Assembly: GCA_016931875.1 (NCBI GenBank)
Contig: JAFGDX010000389.1
Location: 1 to 8,199 of the forward strand
Direction: 5' to 3'
Source of the DNA: Prolixibacteraceae bacterium
GTDB lineage: Bacteria; Bacteroidota; Bacteroidia; Bacteroidales; Prolixibacteraceae
Length of the DNA stretch: 8,199 nt
Shown here: piece after piece, positions 1-7,151 of the stretch
Numbering within the stretch: position 1 is the first letter of the stretch
How the letters are laid out: each line of letters starts with the position of its first letter
Notes under the pieces: model-generated
Database searches by the model: none
The model's input: only the letters and a program-made list of their open reading frames with translations
Told to the model about the DNA's origin: nothing
Position numbers and translations under genes: made by a program

Positions 1-3000
1 ATGTTCCCCGGCGATTCCAATTCCGGTATCTTCTACCGAGATTTCAACTTTCGATGCGTCCCTGAGTTTTACAGAAAGCTGAATTTCCCCCGGCCCATCG
101 GTAAATTTAAATGCATTTGATAAGAGGTTATAAAAAATAGTTTCCATTTTACCGGAATCAAAACGGAGCGGGATGTTTTCCTTTTCAGAATTAAAAAGGA
201 GTATAATTTTTTTTGATGCTGAGAGCGATTCGAAAGAGAAGAAAATGTTTTTCAAAAAAGAAATGAGGTTCATTTGTTCAAGACGTAACTCCATATTTCC
301 GGCATCTATTTTTGAAAGATCAAGCAACTGGTTAATCAGACCAAGCAATTTTTGGGCATTTTTATTTGCTATCTGAAGTTTATTTTTGTTTGTGGGTGCT
401 ATATTTGTGGACATAACATTTTCAATCTCGCCCAAAATGAGTGTTAACGGGGTTCTGAACTCATGTGAGATATTTGCAAACAACTGCGATTTTAACTGGT
501 CAAGTTTGCGCAGTGTATCACTTTCTACTTTTTCAATTCTCAGCTGATTTTTAAGTTTTAACCGGTTTAGTTCATATCGACGGAGTATCCAAAATGAATA
601 AACGAAAAACACAATATAAAAAACATAAGCCCACCATGCTCTCCACCAGGGAGGTTGTACGGTTATCATCACACTTGTTCCCTCCTCGTTCCATATTCCA
701 TCGTTGTTTGATGCTTTTACTTTGAATATATAGTCACCGGGAGGAAGGTTTGTATAAGTGGCACTTCTTACTGCGCCCGAGTTTATCCATGCATCATTAA
801 AATTTTCAAGTTTATAGGCGTACCGGTTTTTTTCTGGCGCTGAAAAATCAAGAGCTGCAAATTCAAAAGTGATGATATCATTTTTGTGTGTAAGGGTAAC
901 CTGCTTTGTTGCCGCCAGCGATTTTTGGATAAATGGGTTTTTTTTCCGGGGCGAAATTGTTTCATTGTCAATTTTCAGATTGGTTAAAACCACGGAAGGT
1001 GTATATGGGTTATTTACGATGTTCTCTCCGTAAAAATAGTTTAAGCCTTTAATTCCTCCAAAAAACAGTTCGCCACTTTTGCTTTTGTAATAAGCGCCGG
1101 TGTTGAATTCATTGCTTTGTAACCCGTCTTTCACATTGTAATTTCTGAAGATTTTTTCTCTGGAATTAAATTTTGACAATCCTTTGTTGGTACTTAACCA
1201 AAGGTTATTGTTTTTATCAGGCAAAATTCCGTAAACAACATTGTTGGGCAACCCATCTTCTTCTGTAAAATATTCAACTGTATTTTGCTGTTTGTTAATG
1301 CGGTTCAGCCCACCTCCACCGGTACCAATCCACAAATAGGTTTCCGGTTCAAAGGGATCGGGACAAATTGATTTTATAAAATCATTGTTCAGGCTGGTAT
1401 TTTTTACTGCATTGCTTTTAAAATGGGTAACCAGTTTTGTTTCATGGTTGTATCGGATTAATCCTTCTCTTGTTCCAATCCAAAAAATATTTTGTTCATC
1501 CTGGTATACTACTGATTTTGGGGTTGTGCTGTTTTTCGAAATCGGTAACCGCAGCGAATGTTCAAAAACCCCCTTTTCACTATCTTTTAATTTACAAAGG
1601 TAAAATTCTGTGATTACCCAGATGTTTTTTTGGCGATCCTCAAAAACCGTGTAAACGTCTTTTTCCGGCAAGCCGCCTGGATTTTTGGGATCAAATTTAT
1701 ATTGCCTGATTTTATTATTCTCCGGATCGTAACGATATACACCCTCGCTGGTAGCTGTCCAGATTATTCCTTTTGAATCTTCTATAATCGACCAGGGGCC
1801 GGTATTTCCAAAATCGTTGGGTGTGTTTGAACTTGTTTCGTAACTTTTTAATTCATTATTAACACGGTCCCAGCGGAAAAGCACATCCGTCCCAACCCAA
1901 ACCATCCCCTTGTTATCTTCGAGTATCGAGCGAATACTAAAACCCGAGATCCGCGAATTTGTATCTTTTTCTCTCAGCAGTGTTAAAAACCTGTTCGCCC
2001 GGGGGTCATAGATATTTATTCCCTGCCCGGCGGTTCCTGCCCATAATATTCCGGTTCTGTCTGTATAAACACTTGAAACAGTATTATCGCTGATAGAGTT
2101 GGTATCGTATGGATCGTTTCTGAAATAATCGTACTTCCGTGTTTTTGGATTAAACCGCATCAACTCGCCGGGGGTTGCCAGCCATAGAAACCCGGAGTTA
2201 TCTTCTGCAATTTGGTTGATTACTCCCCAGCCATATCGAAAAATCTCGTAATGATGCGGAAAGGATTCATATTCGCCTGTTTCTCTGTCAAAACTGACGA
2301 GCCCGCTCATTGTCCCCAACCAGAAGGTGTTGTCGGCGCTTTCATAAATGCTTCTCACCATTTTTTGGTCGTAACTTTGCGGAGCTGCCGGGTTTTTGGT
2401 GTTCACCTCAAAAAAGGTGAATGTCTGATTTGAGGCATTATACCGGTTGAGCCCATTTAAAGTCCCGATCCAAAGGACACCCTGGCTATCGACTAAAAGC
2501 GAGGCAATGGTGTTGCTGCTGATTGAATTTTTTGTTCCCTGGTCATTTTTAAATTGTTTTATGGCGTTTACAGAATCGTTATCAGGAGTAAAAGAAATCC
2601 GGAATAGCCCTGTTCCGTTGCTTCCCGCCCAAATGTTGCCGAGCGAATCTTGAGCCAGCGATATAATTTCGGGTTCATTGCTTCCATTCTTACTTCCCGG
2701 GTTCAGCCTAACACGAAGAAAAATGTCTTTCTCTTTCTGATAATAACAGAGGCCTCCGTTTAGCGTTCCCACCCAAATATTCCGTTGCCTGTCTTCAAGC
2801 ATCGTATTAATTTGATTGGCCGATATAGTCGTTGAATCAAACAGATTGTGCTGGTGAATTACAAAATTATACCCGTCATACCTGTTCAGGCCGTCTTTTG
2901 TTCCAAACCACATAAAGCCTTCACTGTCCTGCAAAATTGCAAAAACTGCATTCTGCGATAATCCGTCATTTATATCTATCTGACGGAATTTTACATCCTG

Positions 3001-3069
3001 CCCCGGTAGCTTACTACTTGCAAGCAAAACAACACAAATCAGAAAAATAAACTTAACAACTATTTTCAT
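1..3069 (-). CDS. Hybrid two-component system sensor kinase (HTCS-type), N-terminal 1023 codons, cut by window edge
   Basis: The minus strand is open from an ATG at 3069 to base 1 with no stop. Residues 1 to about 22 form a signal peptide. About fourteen propeller repeats follow (about 35-690), each with a D-x-x-G-x-[IL/MV]-W-x-G-T core, beginning with DGLSQN near residue 35; this is enough for two seven-bladed propellers. A Y_Y_Y domain (about 725-803) and one membrane helix (about 812-829, after a Trp-rich segment) come next. The HisKA H-box has the probable phospho-acceptor His869 in FANISHEFRTPL. The ATPase N-box is NLLSNAFKFT (Asn985) and the G1 box DTGIGI starts at Asp1014, where the window ends. 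In Bacteroidota such proteins sense glycan fragments in the periplasm and usually continue into receiver and AraC-type DNA-binding domains; that tail is inferred, not seen. No susC/susD-like genes are visible, so the ligand is unknown. The chosen start gives a good signal peptide. Confidence 0.95.
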   Translation of the reverse strand, partial: MKIVVKFIFLICVVLLASSKLPGQDVKFRQIDINDGLSQNAVFAILQDSEGFMWFGTKDGLNRYDGYNFVIHQHNLFDSTTISANQINTMLEDRQRNIWVGTLNGGLCYYQKEKDIFLRVRLNPGSKNGSNEPEIISLAQDSLGNIWAGSNGTGLFRISFTPDNDSVNAIKQFKNDQGTKNSISSNTIASLLVDSQGVLWIGTLNGLNRYNASNQTFTFFEVNTKNPAAPQSYDQKMVRSIYESADNTFWLGTMSGLVSFDRETGEYESFPHHYEIFRYGWGVINQIAEDNSGFLWLATPGELMRFNPKTRKYDYFRNDPYDTNSISDNTVSSVYTDRTGILWAGTAGQGINIYDPRANRFLTLLREKDTNSRISGFSIRSILEDNKGMVWVGTDVLFRWDRVNNELKSYETSSNTPNDFGNTGPWSIIEDSKGIIWTATSEGVYRYDPENNKIRQYKFDPKNPGGLPEKDVYTVFEDRQKNIWVITEFYLCKLKDSEKGVFEHSLRLPISKNSTTPKSVVYQDEQNIFWIGTREGLIRYNHETKLVTHFKSNAVKNTSLNNDFIKSICPDPFEPETYLWIGTGGGGLNRINKQQNTVEYFTEEDGLPNNVVYGILPDKNNNLWLSTNKGLSKFNSREKIFRNYNVKDGLQSNEFNTGAYYKSKSGELFFGGIKGLNYFYGENIVNNPYTPSVVLTNLKIDNETISPRKKNPFIQKSLAATKQVTLTHKNDIITFEFAALDFSAPEKNRYAYKLENFNDAWINSGAVRSATYTNLPPGDYIFKVKASNNDGIWNEEGTSVMITVQPPWWRAWWAYVFYIVFFVYSFWILRRYELNRLKLKNQLRIEKVESDTLRKLDQLKSQLFANISHEFRTPLTLILGEIENVMSTNIAPTNKNKLQIANKNAQKLLGLINQLLDLSKIDAGNMELRLEQMNLISFLKNIFFSFESLSASKKIILLFNSEKENIPLRFDSGKMETIFYNLLSNAFKFTDGPGEIQLSVKLRDASKVEISVEDTGIGIAGEH

Positions 3070-3251
3070 TGAAAAAAACCCCGGTACATTTTTGAATCTC
3101 CATCAAGATACGGAAATTTTCATCAATGCAAGTATCTAATTTTTAAGCTATTTTATATTTTAGAATTTTTGACCTTAAAATTCTAATTTCTTATGCCCGA
3201 AATGTTAAAAAGTATTAACATACCTTTTTATATCAATTTAAACATGACACA

Positions 3252-3283
3252 CAAACATACAGTTAATATATCAAATTGTCAGA
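3252..3283 (-). promoter_or_regulatory. Candidate Bacteroidota-type promoter for the sensor kinase
   Basis: Read on the minus strand, TATGTTTG (3259-3252) matches the -7 consensus TAnnTTTG exactly. TCTG (3283-3280), one mismatch from the -33 consensus TTTG, lies 20 bases upstream. The spacing equals that of the much better promoter at 7786-7817. It would give a leader of roughly 175 bases. In an A/T-rich region a chance match is possible. Confidence 0.35.
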
Positions 3284-3334
3284 TTTCATATTCCAACAGG
3301 CCTGCAAATTGACAAATAGACAATTATTGACAAA
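3274..3334. repeat. Repeat cluster: two ATTGACAAA direct repeats plus an AATTGTC/GACAATT inverted pair
   Basis: ATTGACAAA occurs at 3308-3316 and again at 3326-3334, 18 bases apart start to start. AATTGTC at 3274-3280 is the reverse complement of GACAATT at 3319-3325, which lies between the direct repeats. The cluster sits between the two divergent genes, where an activator or repressor site would be expected, and next to the candidate kinase promoter. No regulator can be named from the sequence. Confidence 0.3.
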
Positions 3335-3389
3335 AAAACCGATTTAGGTAGTTCACAACAAAACCCTGCCTTTTTTGGGAGGAAATTTT

Positions 3390-3431
3390 ATGGCTTTACG
3401 TGGATATTTTAGTGCCGTAAATTGCCTGTAA
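3390..3431 (+). CDS. Possible 13-residue leader peptide upstream of the peroxiredoxin
   Basis: An ATG at 3390 follows GGGAGG (3378-3383) at normal Shine-Dalgarno spacing and encodes MALRGYFSAVNCL, ending with TAA at 3429-3431. It stops 24 bases before the peroxiredoxin start. The purine-rich site is notable because the real genes nearby lack one, and Shine-Dalgarno sites are weak or absent in most Bacteroidota genes. It could be a regulatory leader ORF containing one Cys, or chance. Its product resembles nothing I recognise. Confidence 0.2.
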   Translation: MALRGYFSAVNCL

Positions 3432-3455
3432 ATAAAAATTCTAAAACAATAAATT

Positions 3456-4199
3456 ATGAAAAAATTATTCTTAACACTTGTGCTGTTTGCATTTATAGGA
3501 GGTAGTATAATCGCAAAAGAAGGAGGAATTCCTCTGATTGGATCAAAAGCTCCCTCATTCACCGCAGAATCAACAAACGGAAAGATTACTTTCCCGGAAA
3601 GTTTTGGCTCCAGCTGGAAAATTCTGTTTAGCCATCCACAGGATTTTACCCCGGTTTGCACCTCTGAACTTTTGGAACTGGCTTACCTGCATGACGAATT
3701 TGAAGCACTCAATGTAAAAGTTGCCGTTATCTCAACCGATGAAATCAAAATTCATCATCTTTGGAAAGCACACATCGAAGAACTGGATTACAAGGACAGG
3801 GGCCCCCAAAAGATTCATTTTCCGATTATTGATGACCATTCAGCCGAGGCATCGGAAACATATGGAATGCTCCACAAACCGGTAAGCACCAACCGTGATA
3901 TCCGGGGAGTTTTTGTAATTGACTCAAATAATACTATTCGCTCGGTAAATTTTTATCCGATGGAAGTTGGGCGTAATATTACTGAAATAATACGCCTGGT
4001 GGAAGCTTTAAAAACTACGGATGAGCAAAAGGTTTTTACTCCGGCCAACTGGAATAACGGCGACGATGTTTTGGTGCCGTATTTCCCGTACACTACCGAA
4101 GACTTATCCAAAAATCCTACTATTCAGAATCAGTATTACAGTGTGGGAAACCGGTTATGGTTTAAAAAAACAGGCCAGGTTGTTGAAAATGCAGAATAA
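3456..4199 (+). CDS. Exported 1-Cys peroxiredoxin (Prx6-like, AhpC/TSA superfamily)
   Basis: This 247-residue protein reduces peroxides through one catalytic cysteine. Residues 1-20 form a typical signal peptide (Lys-Lys, hydrophobic core, probable cleavage after Ala20), so it should act in the periplasm. The active-site segment HPQDFTPVCTSEL supplies Pro61, Thr65 and peroxidatic Cys68. Arg150 in DIRGVFVID fits the conserved distal Arg. The C-terminal NGDDVLVP segment (from about residue 200) and the extended tail are those of the Prx6-like group rather than short 2-Cys AhpC. Cys68 is the only cysteine, so no resolving cysteine exists and an outside reductant is needed. With no Cys after the signal peptide it is not a lipoprotein. 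The start at 3456 is fixed by the signal peptide; its leader is A-rich without a Shine-Dalgarno. It appears monocistronic, ending at the terminator at 4243-4269. Confidence 0.93.
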   Translation: MKKLFLTLVLFAFIGGSIIAKEGGIPLIGSKAPSFTAESTNGKITFPESFGSSWKILFSHPQDFTPVCTSELLELAYLHDEFEALNVKVAVISTDEIKIHHLWKAHIEELDYKDRGPQKIHFPIIDDHSAEASETYGMLHKPVSTNRDIRGVFVIDSNNTIRSVNFYPMEVGRNITEIIRLVEALKTTDEQKVFTPANWNNGDDVLVPYFPYTTEDLSKNPTIQNQYYSVGNRLWFKKTGQVVENAE

Positions 4200-4242
4200 A
4201 AAATTACAGCGTGATTTTTCATAGAATCAGACAATTAAACAG

Positions 4243-4269
4243 AAAAGGGAGCCGAGGTTCCCTTTTTTT
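4243..4269 (+). terminator. Intrinsic terminator of the peroxiredoxin gene
   Basis: AAAAGGGAGC pairs with GTTCCCTTTT around a four-base CGAG loop (one G-T wobble), and the 3' arm runs directly into seven Ts. It begins 43 bases after the peroxiredoxin stop codon. The A-run before the stem means it might also work weakly on the other strand. Confidence 0.85.
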
Positions 4270-4557
4270 ATTGTTCATTTTTGGTCTTTAATCTGTTATA
4301 ATTAAAATACAAAATACAGCTGAAATCTGCATTTGCAGAGTTTATTTTTTAAACTTGCCAATAAGATGTTCTTTGTACACTGTTGAAAATCAGGAATAAA
4401 GCCTTCCCACTCCGCCACCTGTGAAAGCAAAAATTTTGCAGGCTGAAAAAGGCCGTTTAAAGCCGGCAGCAGGGAAAACAACGAAAACCTTTGCAGGGAA
4501 TCAGTAAAAAAATTACTTTTCGTAATTGTTTGTTAAACGGCAACCGACTCCTTATTT
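4270..4557. other. Structured intergenic region upstream of the glycosyltransferase operon
   Basis: No protein gene is evident. The segment holds several inverted repeats: TCTGCATTTGCAGA (4326-4339) followed by GTTTATTTTTT, terminator-like but weak; GCAAAAATTTTGC (4427-4439), nested inside an AGCCT (4400-4404)/AGGCT (4440-4444) pair; GCCG (4452-4455)/CGGC (4464-4467); and AATTAC/GTAATT (4511-4516 and 4522-4527), 30 bases before the next start. TTTGCAGG occurs twice (4435-4442 and 4490-4497). The 4400-4500 stretch is richer in G+C than its surroundings. It could be a folded 5' leader of the operon. I found no consensus promoter here. Confidence 0.45.
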
Positions 4558-6078
4558 ATGAAAAATAAACATTGGATACTCACGGGTTTTCTCCTTCTTA
4601 AATTTGTGCTCCAGTATTTTGCCATTCACCCAGCGTATGAACTTCACCGAGACGAGTTTCTTCACCTCGATCTTGGAAAACATCTGGCGTGGGGATTTAC
4701 TTCGGTTCCACCCGTAACCGGATTTATTTCCTTTGTTGTCCTGGTTTTGGGAAACAGCGTGTTTTGGATAAAATTTGTCCCTGCTCTGTTTGGCGCCCTC
4801 ACTCTTATGGTGGTTTGGAAAACGGTGGATGAATTAAAGGGTGGAATGTTTGCTTTGGTGCTGGCTTCAGTGAGCGTCTTGTTTTCGGTTTTGATACGAA
4901 TCAACATTTTGTACCAGCCCAACTCACTCGATTTTCTGTGCTGGACACTTTTGTTTTACACCCTGCTGAAATATTTCAACACCCGCAAAAACCAGTGGTT
5001 GTACATTACGGCTGCTGTTTTTGCTCTTGGTTTTCTGAACAAATACAACATCGGATTTTTACTGCTCGGGCTGGCTCCTGCCCTTTTACTGTCGCAGCAG
5101 CGTGAAATTTTTAAAAACAAACACCTCTGGCTGGCGGCACTGCTGGCATTGCTGCTGATTTTGCCCAACCTCATCTGGCAATTCAGAAACGGGCTGCCCG
5201 TGGTACACCACATGCAAACACTGGCCACCACACAACTGGTAAATGTAAAACGCAGCAATTTTCTTACGGAGCAGCTTTACTTTTTCCCCGGAGCACTTCC
5301 CGTTATCGTGCTGGCTTTTGTATCGTTTTTTACCTTTCAGCCTCATAAAAAATACATCGCATATTTCTTCGCCTTTGTTTTTACCATGATAGTTTTTACT
5401 GCGCTAAGGGCCAAAGCCTATTACGCCATTGGATTGTACCCGGTTTTTATTGCTTTTGGTTCGGTTTATTTTGAAAGACTTCTTTCGCGTGGATGGGCAA
5501 AATATTTACGTATCCCCGTGGTGCTTTTCCCGGTTTTGATTTTTATTCCCGTGTCACAAATTATGCTCCCCATTTTTTCACCGGCACAAATTCCGGAGAA
5601 AAAAGAGTTGTTTGACAAATTTGGTGCAACCCGCTGGGAAGACGGTAAAATTCACGACCTGCCTCAGGATTATGCTGATATGCTGGGGTGGAAAGAACTG
5701 GCACACCTGGCAGATTCGGCCTTTACATTGATTGAGAATAAAGAGCAAACCATTGTTCATTGTGATAATTACGGGCAGGCCGGGGCCATCAACTACTATT
5801 CAAAAGAAACCGGCGCCGGAGCATTTTCCATGAACGCAGATTACATTGATTGGTACCCGCTGGATGAGTTTGAAATTGTGAATGTTATTCTGGTACAGGG
5901 AAAAAACGACGATGACCCGGCAAGAAAACGCGAAAGGGAGTTTTTTGAAGAAGTACTGTTCATGGGAAAAATAACCAACCCCAACGCGCGGGAAACAGGC
6001 ACAAGCGTATACCTGCTGCGCGGTGCCAAAGTTTCGGTAAACCACATATTGCGCAAAGAAATAAATAACCGCCGCTGA
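4558..6078 (+). CDS. GT39-family (PMT/ArnT-like, GT-C fold) integral membrane glycosyltransferase
   Basis: The 506-residue protein looks like a GT-C transferase that moves a sugar from a polyprenyl-phosphate donor to an acceptor on the outer face of the inner membrane. A first helix (about 7-25) is followed by the periplasmic motif RDEF (Arg31-Asp32-Glu33), then HLAWGF and VPP, the usual GT39 order, with Asp32 as likely catalytic acid. Roughly ten hydrophobic segments continue to about residue 345. YQPNSLDFLCW (about 121-131) and FLNKYNIGF (about 162-170) are also family-like. A soluble C-terminal part contains NYGQAGAINYY (404-414), a motif seen in bacterial family members. Donor and acceptor cannot be deduced. 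It is the first gene of a two-gene operon and its stop overlaps the next ATG by one base. The start at 4558 lacks a Shine-Dalgarno but precedes the first helix suitably. Confidence 0.88.
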   Translation: MKNKHWILTGFLLLKFVLQYFAIHPAYELHRDEFLHLDLGKHLAWGFTSVPPVTGFISFVVLVLGNSVFWIKFVPALFGALTLMVVWKTVDELKGGMFALVLASVSVLFSVLIRINILYQPNSLDFLCWTLLFYTLLKYFNTRKNQWLYITAAVFALGFLNKYNIGFLLLGLAPALLLSQQREIFKNKHLWLAALLALLLILPNLIWQFRNGLPVVHHMQTLATTQLVNVKRSNFLTEQLYFFPGALPVIVLAFVSFFTFQPHKKYIAYFFAFVFTMIVFTALRAKAYYAIGLYPVFIAFGSVYFERLLSRGWAKYLRIPVVLFPVLIFIPVSQIMLPIFSPAQIPEKKELFDKFGATRWEDGKIHDLPQDYADMLGWKELAHLADSAFTLIENKEQTIVHCDNYGQAGAINYYSKETGAGAFSMNADYIDWYPLDEFEIVNVILVQGKNDDDPARKREREFFEEVLFMGKITNPNARETGTSVYLLRGAKVSVNHILRKEINNRR

Positions 6079-6884
6079 TGCTACATTCAATTCACCAGAA
6101 TATGACACAACAGTTTCACTACCACAACATTCCACCCTCCCGGATTGCCACCTTCGATGTATTTACCATGGGGCTAAAAAAACACCATGCCATTGCCCTG
6201 CTGGAATTTGATGTTACCCATACCCGGCAACATCTGAAAGAACGGCGAAAAGACGGCGCGAAAATATCAATGAACGCCTGGCTTATAAAAGCCATTGCCG
6301 GAGCGCTGGAACAGCATCCGGCCGCCGCTGCTTTTTTGTACAACCGGAAAAAACTCATCACATTTACCGACATTAATATTTCGCTTTTGGTTGAAAAAGA
6401 AATCGACGGGCAAAAAGTACCCCTCCCGCTGGTGATTGAAAAAACCAACCGGAAAAGTGCCGTTGAAATTACTGCCGAAATTGAGGCGGCTAAAAACCTT
6501 TCGCCCGAACAAAACGATATTGTACTTGGCAAATCTTCAAAGAAATACGAACGGTTGTATGTCCGTTTGCCGCGTTTTTTGCGGCTGGCAGTTTGGAAAT
6601 TTATATTGCAGAATCCAAAAATTGCCTACAAAAACATGGGAAATGCCGTGGTTACCTCGTTGGGAATGATGGCCAAACTTAACGGCTGGTTTATCCACAA
6701 ATCCATTCATCCGGTTTCGTTTGGCGTGGGTGCAATAACTCAAAAACCGGTGGTGGTAAACAACGAAATCAAAATACGGGAAATTCTGAACATGACCGTT
6801 TTAATCGACCACGATGTAATTGACGGCGCCCCGATGGCCCGCTTCCTGAAATGCCTGGCCCGAAATATTGAAAAAGCAGAGTAA
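6078..6884 (+). CDS. Stand-alone 2-oxoacid dehydrogenase E2-type acyltransferase catalytic domain
   Basis: This 268-residue protein has the E2/chloramphenicol-acetyltransferase fold signature but only the catalytic domain. There is no lipoyl domain (no DKA-type lipoylation motif) and no E1/E3-binding domain. The catalytic motif HxxxDG is intact as DHDVIDGA (His245, Asp249, Gly250); an Asp follows the His where true E2s usually have Arg. TSLGM (193-197) and GVGAITQKPVV (216-226) match the conserved E2 strand segments. Family members transfer acyl groups from CoA or lipoyl thioesters. Without lipoyl domain or E1/E3 genes nearby, a role in a dehydrogenase complex is unlikely, and the true acceptor is unknown. 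The ATG shares its A with the TGA of the glycosyltransferase, so translation is probably coupled. An ATG at 6102 (residue 9) is a possible alternative start. The protein looks soluble, with no signal peptide. Confidence 0.85.
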   Translation: MLHSIHQNMTQQFHYHNIPPSRIATFDVFTMGLKKHHAIALLEFDVTHTRQHLKERRKDGAKISMNAWLIKAIAGALEQHPAAAAFLYNRKKLITFTDINISLLVEKEIDGQKVPLPLVIEKTNRKSAVEITAEIEAAKNLSPEQNDIVLGKSSKKYERLYVRLPRFLRLAVWKFILQNPKIAYKNMGNAVVTSLGMMAKLNGWFIHKSIHPVSFGVGAITQKPVVVNNEIKIREILNMTVLIDHDVIDGAPMARFLKCLARNIEKAE

Positions 6885-7009
6885 GCCATTCTCCGAAACG
6901 GGCAAATGACTGTTGCGTTACAAAAACCTGTCCGGCGAACCTATGAAAACATAATCAGCCCAAACATTTTTTTCAAATTTGAGTTGAAAGTATTTGTAAA
7001 CAAGTATGT

Positions 7010-7027
7010 TCTTTCTTTAAAGAAAGA
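7010..7027. repeat. Perfect 18-base palindrome
   Basis: TCTTTCTTTAAAGAAAGA is identical to its reverse complement, with no central spacer. It lies 125 bases after the acyltransferase stop and about 260 bases before the arr start. It could bind a dimeric regulator, or form part of a hairpin at the operon end, but no T-run follows as an intrinsic terminator would need. Confidence 0.5.
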
Positions 7028-7044
7028 TACCTCGAAATATAAAA

Positions 7045-7068
7045 AAACCTGAAAACAGGAGTTTATTT
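7045..7068 (+). terminator. Weak candidate terminator of the glycosyltransferase-acyltransferase operon
   Basis: CCTG-AAAA-CAGG (7048-7059) forms a short GNRA-like-sized four-base-loop hairpin. It is preceded by an A-run and followed by AGTTTATTT, so A-T pairs could extend the stem past a small bulge. The stem is short and the T-tract interrupted. It lies 160 bases after the stop codon. Confidence 0.25.
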
Positions 7069-7151
7069 CATAAAAAGCAAAAAAATATACAGCAAATTTT
7101 TAAACGAATAAAATAAAACCTCAGTTCAACAAAATTTCCAAAAAATTCGTG

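Larger units (their letters stand above)
3070..3455. other. Divergent A/T-rich intergenic region between sensor kinase and peroxiredoxin
   Basis: This 386-base gap must hold the promoters of both divergent genes. It is strongly A/T-rich and contains no convincing protein gene except a 13-residue ORF at 3390-3431. A candidate kinase promoter on the minus strand, a repeat cluster near 3274-3334 and the mini-ORF are listed separately. I found no good TTTG/TAnnTTTG promoter facing the peroxiredoxin. The nearest -7-like string is TATTTTAG at 3405-3412, and it lacks a correctly spaced -33 element. Confidence 0.6.

Noticed and set aside
173..2653. Several plus-strand open frames of 60-75 codons (173-376, 1385-1603, 2212-2433, 2447-2653)
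   Set aside because: They lie opposite the continuous, domain-rich minus-strand sensor kinase frame and their products look like no protein family.
3353..3661. A 102-codon minus-strand frame across the peroxiredoxin start
   Set aside because: It is antisense to the peroxiredoxin signal peptide and active site; the plus-strand gene has clear motifs and this one has none.
3456..4199. Annotation as a 2-Cys AhpC alkyl hydroperoxide reductase subunit
   Set aside because: Cys68 is the only cysteine and the extended C-terminal region is of the Prx6-like type, so a resolving cysteine is lacking.
4662..6532. Minus-strand frames of 60-137 codons opposite the glycosyltransferase and acyltransferase
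   Set aside because: Their products show no recognisable domains, and the sense genes explain the coding signal fully.
6078..6884. Annotation as an E2 component of pyruvate or 2-oxoglutarate dehydrogenase
   Set aside because: There is no lipoyl domain, no peripheral subunit-binding domain, and no E1 or E3 gene nearby; only the catalytic fold is supported.
6906..7052. A 48-codon plus-strand frame in the gap after the acyltransferase
   Set aside because: It has no Shine-Dalgarno or recognisable motif, runs through A/T-rich DNA and the perfect palindrome, and gives a Lys-rich low-complexity product.
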